From the NCBI GenBank assembly GCA_002409595.1, contig DHNQ01000010.1, positions 169,171 to 233,170 of the forward strand: DNA of 64,000 nt, given 5' to 3'. The notes beneath the pieces are model-generated. The model saw only the letters and a list, made by a program, of their open reading frames with translations, did no database searches and was not told where the DNA came from. Positions 17,982 through 27,770 of this stretch are shown here, one piece after another (within the stretch, counting starts at the first letter, position 1; the number at the start of each line of letters is the position of its first letter). The translations under genes and the position numbers were made by a program. The stretch is from Dysgonomonas sp. UBA5412 (GTDB taxonomy: Bacteria > Bacteroidota > Bacteroidia > Bacteroidales > Dysgonomonadaceae).

Positions 17982-19532
17982 TTAGTGGTCGGCAGGACCT
18001 TTCTTAATCTGATTAAGCATAATACGTATCTCTGCTATTAGTAGAGCTGTAAATAAAGTCAGGAATAAGAAGAATGTTATCATTACCGATTTTGCCGAGA
18101 TAGCCGATACTGCTGCTTGCAAAGGTAATACATCTTGAATAGCCCAAGGCTGTCTGCCGATTTCGGCTACCATCCATCCGGCTTGATTTGCAACGTAAGC
18201 CAACGGAATAGTCCATATACATATCCATAGAAGCCATTTCTTGTTTTCTATCTCTATTTTGCGGAACATAAAGAAGACAAGAACAGCAAACATGAGCACG
18301 AAATATCCACCTAAATAAACCATTATATGAAATGGCCAATATACGAGAGGAATATTTGGTATCAACTGTTCAGGGCTACTTAAATAGCCATAACCGAAAT
18401 AAGAATAATTTGCTTTCAGTGTTTCTTTATATTCATCTGCCTGAGTTTCATTACCAGCCTTTTTTGCTGCTTTATAATCAGCTAGAGCTTGAATAGCTGC
18501 TTTTCCTTTAGCTTGTTTTTCAACAAAAGAAAGAGCCGTAGAGCCATCAGGTTCTTTATAGCCGCCATCTATAATATCTTTTATACCCGGCACATAGGCA
18601 TCGAGTTCTCCAAAACTAAGCCATGATAGACCTTTAGGTATACTTATGTTGAGAAGGTAAGGATCTACATAGTCTTTATATGATTTTTTCTCAGGATTAG
18701 GAATAGCAAAAGCTATCAAGCCTACACCTTCTCCACCTTCATACAACCCTTCCATTACAGCAAGCTTCATAGGTTGTTTTTCAGCTACTTGTTGAGCCGA
18801 ACCATGTCCAGTCAAAGCAATAAGAAGAGAAGATATCAATCCGAATGTTGCAGCCACTTTCATGCTTTGTTTTGCAAACTCCATATCTCTTTTCTTGATC
18901 ATATACCATGCCGCTACTCCTACGACAAATGCTGCTCCTAGTATCCAGCCTGCAAGTACAGTGTGGAAGAATTTGTTTATCGCTACCGGAGATAGAGCTA
19001 TATCCCAAAAATTGATCATTTCGTTACGGGTTGTATCCGGATTAAATTCCATTCCAACCGGATATTGCATCCAAGCATTAGCGATCAAGATCCAAAGAGC
19101 TGATAAGGTTGCACCTGTAATTGTCAACCATGTAGCTGCCAAGTGAACTTTCTTACTCACACGTTTCCATCCGAAAAACATGATTGAAATAAATGTGGCT
19201 TCCATAAAGAAAGCTAATGTGGCCTCAATAGCTAGTGGCGCACCAAAAATGTCACCTACAAACCAGCTGTAGTTAGACCAGTTCGTTCCGAATTGGAATT
19301 CCATGATGATACCGGTTGCAACTCCAATAGCGAAGTTAATACCAAAAATCACCATCCAGAATTTAGCAGTTTTTTTCCATTGTTCGTTACCTGTACGCAC
19401 ATACATTGTTTCCATGATTGCCATTATGATCCCTAACCCAAGAGTAAGAGGGACGAACAACCAGTGATACATTGCTGTCATTGCAAACTGGGCTCTAGAC
19501 CAGTCTATTAACGATGTACTTAGCAATTCCAT
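17982..19532 (-). CDS. cydA: Cytochrome bd ubiquinol oxidase subunit I
   Basis: Haem-carrying catalytic subunit (516 residues). The N-terminus holds the haem-ligand histidine His23 in MTAMYHWLFVPLTLGLG, followed by the ME-x-x-YVRTG region, and a GRQPW motif lies near the C-terminus in the quinol-oxidase consensus EIGRQPW. The quinol-binding Q-loop is present (GLSWLSFGELDAYV) and the overall length is close to E. coli CydA. The gene is first of a cydAB operon; the small DUF4492 gene found ahead of cydA in some relatives is not seen here, and the 221 bp upstream hold no gene I can support. Confidence 0.96.
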   Translation of the reverse strand: MELLSTSLIDWSRAQFAMTAMYHWLFVPLTLGLGIIMAIMETMYVRTGNEQWKKTAKFWMVIFGINFAIGVATGIIMEFQFGTNWSNYSWFVGDIFGAPLAIEATLAFFMEATFISIMFFGWKRVSKKVHLAATWLTITGATLSALWILIANAWMQYPVGMEFNPDTTRNEMINFWDIALSPVAINKFFHTVLAGWILGAAFVVGVAAWYMIKKRDMEFAKQSMKVAATFGLISSLLIALTGHGSAQQVAEKQPMKLAVMEGLYEGGEGVGLIAFAIPNPEKKSYKDYVDPYLLNISIPKGLSWLSFGELDAYVPGIKDIIDGGYKEPDGSTALSFVEKQAKGKAAIQALADYKAAKKAGNETQADEYKETLKANYSYFGYGYLSSPEQLIPNIPLVYWPFHIMVYLGGYFVLMFAVLVFFMFRKIEIENKKWLLWICIWTIPLAYVANQAGWMVAEIGRQPWAIQDVLPLQAAVSAISAKSVMITFFLFLTLFTALLIAEIRIMLNQIKKGPADH

Positions 19533-19753
19533 AAAAATTTTGTTTTATATTAGTAAATTATATGAGGATTTATTGTTATTCCAAGATATTAATAAGTATA
19601 CTATTCTACTGTTTTCAGTAACCTATGAAGATAAATCATTATACTCTCATAATTTATTGTATATTAAGACATAATCTTAATACTATTTATCTTTATCATG
19701 TCTTCACTACCTTTAGGTTAGTTGTCAATATATAACTATGTATATGTAAAATC

Positions 19754-20068
19754 TTATGCTTCTCCTATTGGACCGGCTATCGGAGGTAAAAAGCCTTCGG
19801 CATTATCGGCAGCTATTGATCCATTCTGCTCCTCAAATCTATCAATGTTTTCTTTCAATGCGTATAGTAATCGTTTAGCATGCTCAGGCGTTAAGATAAT
19901 ACGAGATTTAACCTTTGCTTTAGGTAATCCCGGTAAGATTCTTACAAAATCTATAACAAATTCGGATGATGAATGGGCTATTATTGCCAAATTGGAATAC
20001 GTGCCTTGCGCAATATCTTCCGGCAATTCGATTTGAATCTGATTATCCTGTTCATTCCTGTTTTCCAT
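19754..20068 (-). CDS. DUF3467 domain protein
   Basis: A 104-residue cytoplasmic protein of the DUF3467 family, function unknown. The family pattern is clear: YSNLAIIAHSSSEFVIDFVRILPG, then KSRIILTPEHAKRLLYALKENI. I start it at the ATG ending at 20068 (MENRNEQDN) rather than 75 bp further upstream, because family members begin with this short hydrophilic lead and the upstream extension is basic and unlike the family. It is monocistronic. Confidence 0.85.
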   Translation of the reverse strand: MENRNEQDNQIQIELPEDIAQGTYSNLAIIAHSSSEFVIDFVRILPGLPKAKVKSRIILTPEHAKRLLYALKENIDRFEEQNGSIAADNAEGFLPPIAGPIGEA

Positions 20069-20200
20069 AAAAGTTTTTTTGTTGAATAATGTCGTTTGCA
20101 GTCTTATTTTCCTCTCATTAACGCAAAGGAAGCTAAATATCATAGAATTTCAAAGCAATGTGTATATATTTTATAACACAATTACACATATTTTATCTAT

Positions 20201-20632
20201 TTAAGAGGCATTGTCAATAGTCTTCTCCTGTAAACTGTTAATTTCGTTTTCTATAATTATCAATGCGGCTTTTTTCTGTTTCTTCCTTAATACTATTACT
20301 TGGGCTATTGTACCTATTACACCTAGTCCTATCATAACAAACCGCATTGTTCCATAATTGAATACGACAAAAGCTGAAAAACAGACCATGCACCACATAA
20401 ATCCGATAGATATGGCTAGAGTTTTGATATTAAATCCTTCGTTAACGCGCCTTATGTATTTACCTGTGATTTTATTTTCTATTAATTTTTGATGAAGACG
20501 GGGAGACCCTTTGGCAAATAGGACACCCGTAAGCAAAATGAGAGGAGTTGTAGGTAACCCCGGAGTCACTATGCCTAATAGCCCCAGACTTAGAGTAATT
20601 AAGCCCAAAACGATGTATAGGTATCTCATCAT
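20201..20632 (-). CDS. DUF454 (YbaN-like) inner membrane protein
   Basis: 143 residues with three or four hydrophobic helices. The family signature lies at the N-terminus, where LGLLGIVTPGLPTTPLILL is followed by a helix with AKGSPRLHQ. YbaN-like proteins have no established function. Two adjacent ATG codons begin the gene. It is a lone gene on the minus strand. Confidence 0.85.
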   Translation of the reverse strand: MMRYLYIVLGLITLSLGLLGIVTPGLPTTPLILLTGVLFAKGSPRLHQKLIENKITGKYIRRVNEGFNIKTLAISIGFMWCMVCFSAFVVFNYGTMRFVMIGLGVIGTIAQVIVLRKKQKKAALIIIENEINSLQEKTIDNAS

Positions 20633-20896
20633 TGTAGAATTCTATTGTATAAGTATTGAAATATAGATAAACAAAGGAATAAAAAAAGAATGAAATATGA
20701 TGCTTTTTAACTGTGAAAAAAGTATTAAAGGAGTTGTTTAAATGGTATTTCACCTAGTTTTGGTACTTTTGCTAATCTATCTCTTTATGCAAGATATAAA
20801 TTTCTTAAATGTGTTTTTATCCTTTATTTGTAGACCTTTGAATGGCTCAAAGTAAACAAAAATTGGTTCAATTTTTTTCTTTTACATAAAAAGCAT
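20633..20896. other. Intergenic region without a supportable gene
   Basis: Between the divergent DUF454 gene and the leader of the thioredoxin-fold gene I see AT-rich DNA with no open frame resembling a protein, no tRNA and no repeat. Confidence 0.6.
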
Positions 20897-20904
20897 TAAT
20901 TTTG
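20897..20904 (+). promoter_or_regulatory. Putative -7 element for the thioredoxin-fold gene leader
   Basis: TAATTTTG matches TAnnTTTG; TTTT at 20874-20877 sits at the right 19-bp spacing as a weak -33 box. Transcription would start about 120 bp before the start codon. Confidence 0.5.
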
Positions 20905-20914
20905 TCCCGAATAT

Positions 20915-21031
20915 AAAATGATAATCACCTAAGAGTAGGAGTTTCATTTTGTTCCCAAAAGTTGGGAGGGTTCTTTCTTTTTCTGTGAGGAAGCGAAGAT
21001 TGAACTTTAGTGGTAACCTAATGATTATTTT
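20915..21031 (+). promoter_or_regulatory. Long structured 5' leader of the thioredoxin-fold gene
   Basis: This untranslated leader can fold. TAATCA at 20922-20927 is the exact complement of TGATTA at 21022-21027, and AAAA (20915-20918) can extend it with TTTT (21028-21031) just before the start codon at 21032. Inside are small hairpins such as CCT-AGG (from 20928) and CCCA-TGGG (near 20954). The outer stem would place the start codon against a helix, so translational control is possible. No known riboswitch class was recognised. Confidence 0.4.
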
Positions 21032-21538
21032 ATGAAGTATTTGAAGTACTGCTTGGTTGCGGGGATAATACTGTTAAGTTTATCATCCAATACGCCAAGA
21101 ACTTCTAGTCTTTCGGAAGGTATTTATCCGGGAAACCTGTTACCTGATATTAAAAATTTAGAAAACGAATCAGGAACAAAACTTAATTTATCTGACCTAA
21201 AAGGTCAAAAGGTGTTGGTGAATTTTTGGGCTGCTTACGATGCCGGCTCTCACAAGGACAATGTTCTTCTTGCTCATACAATTGAAAAGAATAACTATCC
21301 GGTGAAAATGTTATCAATTTCCTTTGATAAGAACGAATCTGTTTTGGACAAAACATTGATGATTGATCGAATTGATAAGACATATCAATTTATGGCAAAA
21401 GGCAATGAATATTCAAACTTATTCGAACAGTATCAGTTAGAAAAAGGTTTTAAGAATTACTTAATTGACGAGAATGGAGTAATTATGGCAATGAATCTTT
21501 CTCCCTACGATCTGGGTCAGTTGTTGAACAAGAATTAA
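21032..21538 (+). CDS. Thioredoxin-fold (TlpA/AhpC-type) exported protein lacking the CxxC motif
   Basis: 168 residues with an N-terminal hydrophobic export or anchor segment (residues 5-19) and a redoxin domain: the GNLLPDIKNLENESGTKLNLSDLKGQKVLVNFWAA pattern begins as in TlpA proteins. Where the active site WCxxC should be, the sequence reads Y69-D-A-G-S73, so both catalytic cysteines are replaced (Asp70 and Ser73). Thiol-disulfide exchange is therefore unlikely; a chaperone-like or binding role is a guess. Its leader is long and foldable, and a terminator follows. Confidence 0.8.
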   Translation: MKYLKYCLVAGIILLSLSSNTPRTSSLSEGIYPGNLLPDIKNLENESGTKLNLSDLKGQKVLVNFWAAYDAGSHKDNVLLAHTIEKNNYPVKMLSISFDKNESVLDKTLMIDRIDKTYQFMAKGNEYSNLFEQYQLEKGFKNYLIDENGVIMAMNLSPYDLGQLLNKN

Positions 21539-21555
21539 ATTATTCATTTTATTTT

Positions 21556-21588
21556 AAAGCGTATTATCTCATTTAGATAATACGCTTT
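21556..21588 (+). terminator. Intrinsic terminator after the thioredoxin-fold gene
   Basis: A 14-bp stem, AAAGCGTATTATCT at 21556-21569 with its complement at 21575-21588, followed by a T-rich stretch. Confidence 0.85.
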
Positions 21589-21635
21589 ATTCTTTTTATG
21601 GCAAAGACTTTTCTTCACTCTTATATGTTTTCAGT

Positions 21636-21643
21636 TATCTTTG
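21636..21643 (+). promoter_or_regulatory. Putative -7 element of cmk-ispH
   Basis: TATCTTTG fits TAnnTTTG, 73 bp before cmk; the -33 position has only a T-rich run. Confidence 0.45.
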
Positions 21644-21715
21644 TGCCATAGAAATTAGATTATTTTATAAACCATAGATAAACATTCGATTCATAAGAGT
21701 GTTCTAAATGTAGAT

Positions 21716-22411
21716 ATGAAAAAAATAGTTGTTGCAATAGACGGATTTTCATCAAACGGAAAAAGTACGATGGCCAAAAGCTTGGCAAAAGAGATTGGGT
21801 ATATTTATATAGATAGTGGAGCCATGTATCGGACTGTAACACTGTTTTGTATACAACAAGGATTGTTTAACGGAACAGAGTTGGACGAAAAGGCATTGCA
21901 ACAAGAGATAAAAAATATCAAAATAACTTTTCATTTGAATAAAAATACCGGGTTACCCGAAACCTATTTGAATGAAAAGAATATTGAATTAGATATCCGT
22001 AGCATGGAAGTGTCGTCAAAAGTCAGTCAAGTAAGTGCTCTGCCCTTTGTTCGCCATGCAATGGTGGCCCTTCAGCAAGAAATGGGCAAGACTAAAGGAA
22101 TTGTTATGGATGGAAGGGATATTGGAACAGTTGTGTTTCCCGAAGCCGAGATGAAAGTATTTGTAACAGCCGATGCCGAAATAAGAGCACAGCGCCGCTT
22201 CGACGAATTGAGATCGAAGGGAGATACTAAAACAACATACGAAGAAGTTCTTGAAAATTTGAAATCCAGAGATCACATGGATCAGACACGTGCTGAAAGT
22301 CCATTGGTGAGAGCAAAAGATGCTCTTTTGCTGGATAACTCACATATGACCATTGACGAACAGATGAAATGGTTGCTTAATAAGTTCAAACAAATAACAA
22401 CAAACGAATGA
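21716..22411 (+). CDS. cmk: Cytidylate kinase
   Basis: Phosphorylates CMP and dCMP with ATP. The P-loop GFSSNGKST lies at residues 10-18, followed by [36 protein letters not shown] and the [10 protein letters not shown] lid region near residue 160. At 231 residues it is a typical family member. Its stop overlaps the ispH start by 4 bp (ATGA), so the two are translationally coupled; the cmk-ispH pairing is common in Bacteroidetes. Confidence 0.96.
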   Translation: MKKIVVAIDGFSSNGKSTMAKSLAKEIGYIYIDSGAMYRTVTLFCIQQGLFNGTELDEKALQQEIKNIKITFHLNKNTGLPETYLNEKNIELDIRSMEVSSKVSQVSALPFVRHAMVALQQEMGKTKGIVMDGRDIGTVVFPEAEMKVFVTADAEIRAQRRFDELRSKGDTKTTYEEVLENLKSRDHMDQTRAESPLVRAKDALLLDNSHMTIDEQMKWLLNKFKQITTNE

Positions 22412-23283
22412 GTAATATAGAGATAGACGCAAAATCCGGTTTTTGTTTCGGTGTAGTCAATGCTATCAAAAAGGCTGAAGAAGAATTAGCCAAAGGCGGG
22501 GTACTATACTGTTTAGGAGATATAGTGCACAATAACTTGGAAGTAGACCGACTTGAAAAATTGGGTTTGAAAACGATCAACCACGAAGAATTTGGAAAAT
22601 TGCGTAATGCAAGAGTTCTGCTTCGGGCACATGGCGAACCTCCTTCAACGTATCAGACAGCAAAAGAAAACAATATTGAGATTATAGACGCTTCATGTCC
22701 GGTTGTACTCCGTCTACAAAAGAAGATACACGACAAGTATGATAACGAAAGAGATAATAATACTCAGATTGTTATTTATGGCAAAAATGGTCACGCCGAA
22801 GTAAATGGGTTGTTGGGACAAACCGATTCCAGTGCAATCGTGATAGAAAAGAAAGACGACTTAGAGAAACTGGACTTTGCTAAAAATATATGTTTGTTTT
22901 CTCAGACAACTAAACCTCTTGATGGCTTTCAGGAAATTATTGATATTATAGAAAGCCGAATGGTTGGCGATGCAAAGTTTGAGTTCTTCGATACCATTTG
23001 TCGACAAGTATCCAATCGTATTCCTAATATAAAAGATTTTGCACTCAAACATGATATGATATTCTTTGTGGCAGGCGAAAAAAGCTCTAATGGTAAAGTC
23101 TTATTTGCAGAGTGTAAAAAATACAATCCTAACTCGTATTTTATAACCACTCCGCTGGACATAGACCCTAATGTTGTAAATAAAACAGCATCTATCGGAA
23201 TATGTGGGGCGACTTCTACACCTAAGTGGCAGATGGAAGAGGTGGAAGCCAGAATAGATGAAATAAGATCAGCCCAGATTTAA
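22408..23283 (+). CDS. ispH: 4-hydroxy-3-methylbut-2-enyl diphosphate reductase
   Basis: Last enzyme of the non-mevalonate isoprenoid pathway, making isopentenyl and dimethylallyl diphosphate with a [4Fe-4S] cluster. Cluster cysteines are Cys13 (SGFCFGV), the one in DASCPVV near residue 95, and the one in [10 protein letters not shown] near residue 198; HGE near residue 74 and the C-terminal ATSTPKW complete the active site. 291 residues, coupled to cmk by a 4-bp overlap. Confidence 0.96.
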   Translation: MSNIEIDAKSGFCFGVVNAIKKAEEELAKGGVLYCLGDIVHNNLEVDRLEKLGLKTINHEEFGKLRNARVLLRAHGEPPSTYQTAKENNIEIIDASCPVVLRLQKKIHDKYDNERDNNTQIVIYGKNGHAEVNGLLGQTDSSAIVIEKKDDLEKLDFAKNICLFSQTTKPLDGFQEIIDIIESRMVGDAKFEFFDTICRQVSNRIPNIKDFALKHDMIFFVAGEKSSNGKVLFAECKKYNPNSYFITTPLDIDPNVVNKTASIGICGATSTPKWQMEEVEARIDEIRSAQI

Positions 23284-23326
23284 CCAAATTGACATAAAAA
23301 GATAGTGTTATCCGTTATTTTATTCT

Positions 23327-23334
23327 TATTTTTG
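23327..23334 (+). promoter_or_regulatory. Putative -7 element of pfkA
   Basis: TATTTTTG fits TAnnTTTG, 50 bp before the pfkA start; the -33 region is not clear. Confidence 0.4.
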
Positions 23335-23383
23335 TATTGCATTTCTTAAGACGCAAATAAAAGAATAAAATATAATAAATATT

Positions 23384-24364
23384 ATGGCTAAGATTAATTG
23401 TATCGGCATTTTGACCTCAGGAGGGGATGCTCCGGGAATGAATGCCGCTATACGTGCTGTGACTCGTACTGCAATCTACAACGGATTGGAAGTCAAAGGT
23501 ATTATGAGAGGTTATAGAGGTTTGGTCTATGACGAAATCGAATCTTTCAGAACAAATAGTGTAAGTAATATAATACAACAAGGTGGTACTATTCTAAAAA
23601 CAGCCCGCTGTAAAGAATTTCAAACATCTGAAGGACGTCAGGTAGCATACGAAGCTTTGCAACGCGAAGGTATTGATGCTTTGGTTGTAATCGGGGGAGA
23701 TGGTTCATTGACCGGAGCCCGAATCTTTGCTCAGGAATTTAATTATCCGATTGTTGGTCTGCCGGGTACGATTGATAATGACCTTCAGGGTACAGACCTA
23801 ACGATAGGCTATGATACAGCGCTAAATACAATTATGCAGGCAGTGGATAAGATTCGCGATACTGCGAGTTCTCACGAACGCTTGTTCTTTATTGAAGTAA
23901 TGGGACGCGAATGTGGGTTTTTAGCCCTTAACGGAGCTATTGCTTCAGGAGCAGAAGCTGCTATTATACCTGAAATGATGTTGCAGCAAGACCAGTTATC
24001 TGATCTGATCTCCAATGGTTTCAGAAAAAGCAAAAACAGCAGTCTTGTACTTGTTACCGAAGGTGATATAACCGGAGGTGCTATGGCTATGGCTGAACGT
24101 GTGAAAACTGAATATCCTCAATATGATGTACGTGTAACTATATTGGGACATGTGCAAAGAGGAGGATCGCCAACAGCTAATGACAGAATACTTGCCAGCC
24201 GTATGGGAGCTGCTGCTATTGATGCTTTGTTGGACGGACAACGTAATGTGATGATAGGTATCCAAAATGATGCTATTGTGTACGTGCCATTTTCGAAAGC
24301 TATTAAGAAAAACAAGCCGGTGCAACAAGACTTATTGAATACACTAAAAGTTCTATCAATATAA
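23384..24364 (+). CDS. pfkA: ATP-dependent 6-phosphofructokinase
   Basis: Commits fructose 6-phosphate to glycolysis. Motifs are [18 protein letters not shown] (residues 8-25), GGDGSLTGA near 103 and the substrate loop [21 protein letters not shown] near 126. The Gly of GGDGS is kept, which marks the ATP-dependent rather than the pyrophosphate-dependent class. 326 residues, normal length. Single gene followed by a shared terminator. Confidence 0.96.
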   Translation: MAKINCIGILTSGGDAPGMNAAIRAVTRTAIYNGLEVKGIMRGYRGLVYDEIESFRTNSVSNIIQQGGTILKTARCKEFQTSEGRQVAYEALQREGIDALVVIGGDGSLTGARIFAQEFNYPIVGLPGTIDNDLQGTDLTIGYDTALNTIMQAVDKIRDTASSHERLFFIEVMGRECGFLALNGAIASGAEAAIIPEMMLQQDQLSDLISNGFRKSKNSSLVLVTEGDITGGAMAMAERVKTEYPQYDVRVTILGHVQRGGSPTANDRILASRMGAAAIDALLDGQRNVMIGIQNDAIVYVPFSKAIKKNKPVQQDLLNTLKVLSI

Positions 24365-24384
24365 AAGAGACTTTGATGCAAATT

Positions 24385-24420
24385 AAAAGCGGAAATTTAT
24401 ATGATGAATTTCCGCTTTTT
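24385..24420. terminator. Bidirectional terminator between pfkA and lipA
   Basis: A 13-bp stem AAAAGCGGAAATT (24385-24397) with its complement at 24408-24420, flanked by A and T runs, lies between two convergent genes. Confidence 0.88.
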
Positions 24421-24428
24421 TATTCTCA

Positions 24429-25271
24429 TTATAGGCAATTTTCGGCATGATATGAAGATCTGACAAGAGGACCGCTTTCTACATAATCAAACCCTTTCTG
24501 TAAAGCAACTTCTTTAAATTTTTTGAATTCGTCAGGATGTATATATGCTGCTACCGGCAGATGTTTGCGTGTTGGTTGTAGATATTGTCCTATTGTTAAT
24601 ACAGAACAATTTACTTTTAGGAGATCATCCATCAGTTCAAATATTTCTTCCGTAGTTTCTCCTAAGCCCACCATCATTCCCGATTTTGCTTTCAATCCGT
24701 TTTCTGCAATCCTTTTCAATACAGATAGACTGACATCATATTTAGCTGCACTACGCACCTTAGGTGTCAGACGTCTTACCGTTTCCATATTGTGTGATAT
24801 TACATTTGGTTTGGCATCACACACCATGTCAATGAGACTTGTTTGTCCCTGAAAATCGGGGATAAGTACCTCTATTGTCGTTGATGGGTTTACTGTCTTT
24901 ATTTTATTTATTGTATTTACCCAATGTTGAGCCCCTTGATCCGGCAAATCGTCTCTGTCTACAGATGTAATTACAGCATGCTTGAGCCCCATCAGTTGTA
25001 TTGATTTAGCTACATTCGAAGGTTCGTTTAGATTCAGCCCGAGAGGTTTCCCCGTCTTTGTATTACAGAATTTACACGAACGTGTACATATATCACCACC
25101 GATCATAAATGTTGCAGTCCCTCGTCCCCAACATTCTCCTAGATTAGGACACCTGCCACTTGTGCAGATTGTATGCAGTCCGTGAGATTCTACTATGTTT
25201 AATGTATCTGAGAAGTGATCGTTACCTCCAAGTTTTATTTTTAGCCATGCGGGTTTTCTTACATGTTCCAT
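24429..25271 (-). CDS. lipA: Lipoyl synthase
   Basis: Radical SAM enzyme that inserts two sulfurs into octanoyl groups on lipoate-dependent enzymes. The auxiliary cluster is Cys36-x4-Cys41-x5-Cys47 and the radical SAM cluster is Cys62-x3-Cys66-x2-Cys69; the C-terminal RSSYHAE carries the serine ligand. 280 residues, of the short type. No lipB is adjacent; the S9 peptidase gene lies upstream, 193 bp away, with its own terminator. Confidence 0.96.
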   Translation of the reverse strand: MEHVRKPAWLKIKLGGNDHFSDTLNIVESHGLHTICTSGRCPNLGECWGRGTATFMIGGDICTRSCKFCNTKTGKPLGLNLNEPSNVAKSIQLMGLKHAVITSVDRDDLPDQGAQHWVNTINKIKTVNPSTTIEVLIPDFQGQTSLIDMVCDAKPNVISHNMETVRRLTPKVRSAAKYDVSLSVLKRIAENGLKAKSGMMVGLGETTEEIFELMDDLLKVNCSVLTIGQYLQPTRKHLPVAAYIHPDEFKKFKEVALQKGFDYVESGPLVRSSYHAENCL

Positions 25272-25399
25272 TTCTTCTGTATATTATGATTTTGAGCTAT
25301 ATAAACAAAGATAGCTTTTAGAATGTTTTCCATTGAAATAACAAAGGTTAAATTCATATATATTTATATTATCATCAATAGATGAACAATATATTGTTG

Positions 25400-25440
25400 C
25401 AAAAACAAACAAGCTGCAAGAACGTTTTCTTTGCAGCTTG
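25400..25440 (-). terminator. Intrinsic terminator after the S9 peptidase gene
   Basis: Stem CAAGCTGCAA (from 25410) with its complement ending at 25440; on the minus strand it is followed by a T-rich run, 25 bp after the stop codon. Confidence 0.75.
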
Positions 25441-25464
25441 CCTATATTTATGAATAAATATTCT

Positions 25465-27618
25465 TTACATATTTGTTTTCAAAAATTTAATAACCTTCTG
25501 GAATAAGTATGTACGATTTTCAGCTCCTCCTATCGAGTGATTTTTGTCGGTGAATACAAATATATCAAATTGCTTATTCGCCTTTATCAGAGCAGAGGTA
25601 TAATCCATTGTGTTTTGGAAGTGTACATTGTCGTCAGCAGATCCATGTATTAATAAAAGATTGCCTTCCAGCTTATTTGCCAGAGTTATTGGTGATCCTG
25701 CTACGTATCCGCTATTGTTTTGCTGAGGTGTACGCATAAAACGTTCGGTATATACAGTGTCATAGAATTTCCAATCGGTAACGGGAGCTATGGCCACACC
25801 GGCTTTGAATATGCCATTTCCACGACTCATGCTCATCAGAACATTATATCCTCCGAAACTCCATCCCCAAATGGCTATTTTGCCGGCATCTATATATGGC
25901 AGAGTGGCAAAATGTTTGGCAGCAGCTATCTGGTCGTCAGATTCGTATATTCCTAAATTCATGTAGGTGCATTTGCGAAAATCTTCACCTCTTGCCCCCG
26001 TACCTCTTCCATCTACACAGGCAACGATAAAGCCTTGCGAGGTCAGATAGTCTGTCCAATCTACACCATAGGTATCTAATACCTGCTGTGAGTTAGGTCC
26101 GCTATATTGTATCATCACAAGTGGATATTTATTTGCCGGATTGAAATTTACCGGTTTCATTATATAGGCATTCAAATCTCTTCCGTCAGTAGATTTAACA
26201 GTTATAAATTCTTTGCGAGGTATATTTAGTCCCGAAAGCTCACTTTGTAATGGAGCATTGTCTTCCAATATGCGTAATTCTTTTCCTGCCGCATCGTATA
26301 CCGCTGTTAGGGTAGGAGTGGAGGCGTTGTTATAGGAATTAATAAAGAATTTACCGTTTTTACTAAAAGTAGCTCTGTTTGTACCTTGTTTGGCAGATAG
26401 TTTGGTCTTAATGCCCTTTGTTATATCTATTTTATAAATAGCTCTTTGTAAGGGACTTTCTTCGGCTGATTCATAGAAAACTGTTTTTGTTGTGGGGTCT
26501 ACGGCTAGAAGCTTTGTTACATCATAGTTCCCGCTTGTTAATTGCTTTTGCATAGTACCCGTATTGTCGTATAGATAGATGTGGGTAAATCCGCTTTTTT
26601 CGCTAACGTAGGTAAACTGATTGCCAAAGAAGTGGATATTGTCAAACAGTTCGGCATCTACATAACGGTCGTTTTCTTCGTGTATCACTGAACGACATAC
26701 GGCTGAACGTGCATTGGCTAAATAAAGATCAAATTTGTTTTGCTCTCTGTTGAGTGTCATAATTGCTAACTCATCGCCTGAAGGCAAAAATTCGATACGT
26801 GGAATATATTCCATATTCGGAGGAATATTCATCTTGCGTGTTGTTTTGGCATCTATGTCAAATACATTGCAAGTTACTTTCGAGTTTTGCTCTCCGGCTT
26901 TAGGATATTTAAATGTAAATTCGGATGGGTAGAGTTGGTTACCATATATTTGCATTGTATATTGAGGTACAGCAGTCTCGTCGAAACGCACAAACGCCAG
27001 TAAGCTTCCATCTGCGGAGAAGTCCATTAATTGTGTCGTTGCAAACTCTTCTTCATATACCCAGTCTGTACCACCATTTATTATTTTTCCTATCTCTCCA
27101 TCTCTGGTAATCTGCGATTCGGTATCGTAATCAAATTTTGCTAACCAAATATTATTGTTTATTACGTATGCCAACATACGTCCGTCTTTGGAGAATGTAG
27201 GGATAGATTGTTTCTCTTTATTTTCGGTAAGTTTTCTTATCAGATTGCGTCTTACATCGTAATAATAATAATTAGCTTTGAAGGAGCGTCTGTATATGGG
27301 TTCGTAATCATTATAGACTAGCAATCGTTTTTCGTCAGGACTTATAAGAAAGCCTTGAAAAGAGTCGAATGTACATTCTCTGGCTTTCTTTACATCAAAT
27401 ATTGTATCTGTCGGTTGACCTGTTTGGAAAGAATACTTGATGATTTTTGTATTCTCTTTATCTGCTTGAAAATAAAATTCTCCGTCTGCTGAGGATGTCA
27501 CAGGTTGTACTCCTTTAGCCCGATATTTTCCTGAATTGATATCCGACAGATTAAGTTGTTGCGCATTTGCAGCAATAGTAATTGTTGTTGCCAATAATAA
27601 TCCAAATAAGTATTTCAT
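25465..27618 (-). CDS. S9 family prolyl dipeptidyl peptidase (DPP IV-like)
   Basis: Exported serine peptidase that should release Xaa-Pro dipeptides in the periplasm. I start it at the ATG ending at 27618 because MKYLFGLLLATTITIAANA then forms a clean signal peptide; a start 24 bp upstream adds a basic lead. The N-terminal part is a beta-propeller-type DPPIV domain, with the substrate-binding double Glu in DWVYEEEF; the C-terminal hydrolase domain has Ser in GWSFGGY (about residue 587), Asp in HGSADDN (about 662) and His in KNHSIGG (about 694). 717 residues; proteolysis of peptides for a fermentative lifestyle. Confidence 0.94.
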   Translation of the reverse strand: MKYLFGLLLATTITIAANAQQLNLSDINSGKYRAKGVQPVTSSADGEFYFQADKENTKIIKYSFQTGQPTDTIFDVKKARECTFDSFQGFLISPDEKRLLVYNDYEPIYRRSFKANYYYYDVRRNLIRKLTENKEKQSIPTFSKDGRMLAYVINNNIWLAKFDYDTESQITRDGEIGKIINGGTDWVYEEEFATTQLMDFSADGSLLAFVRFDETAVPQYTMQIYGNQLYPSEFTFKYPKAGEQNSKVTCNVFDIDAKTTRKMNIPPNMEYIPRIEFLPSGDELAIMTLNREQNKFDLYLANARSAVCRSVIHEENDRYVDAELFDNIHFFGNQFTYVSEKSGFTHIYLYDNTGTMQKQLTSGNYDVTKLLAVDPTTKTVFYESAEESPLQRAIYKIDITKGIKTKLSAKQGTNRATFSKNGKFFINSYNNASTPTLTAVYDAAGKELRILEDNAPLQSELSGLNIPRKEFITVKSTDGRDLNAYIMKPVNFNPANKYPLVMIQYSGPNSQQVLDTYGVDWTDYLTSQGFIVACVDGRGTGARGEDFRKCTYMNLGIYESDDQIAAAKHFATLPYIDAGKIAIWGWSFGGYNVLMSMSRGNGIFKAGVAIAPVTDWKFYDTVYTERFMRTPQQNNSGYVAGSPITLANKLEGNLLLIHGSADDNVHFQNTMDYTSALIKANKQFDIFVFTDKNHSIGGAENRTYLFQKVIKFLKTNM

Positions 27619-27718
27619 GTTTTTCTGTTTTTTCAAATACAAATATACCGAATAAAAATGATTTGAGATATTATACTGTATCTAATCATTTGCTTATGCC
27701 GTTGGCTATGTTCAACAA

Positions 27719-27748
27719 AAAAGGATAGTCTCAAGAGGCTATCCTTTT
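27719..27748 (-). terminator. Intrinsic terminator after the small lipoprotein gene
   Basis: Stem AAAAGGATAG (27719-27728) with CTATCCTTTT (27739-27748); on the minus strand it ends in a T-run. Confidence 0.85.
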
Positions 27749-27770
27749 ATACACTAAAATGTTTGATGTA

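Noticed and set aside
19533..19753. A possible small gene (DUF4492-like) ahead of cydA, as in some relatives.
   Set aside because: No open frame of the right size or pattern is present in this 221-bp stretch.
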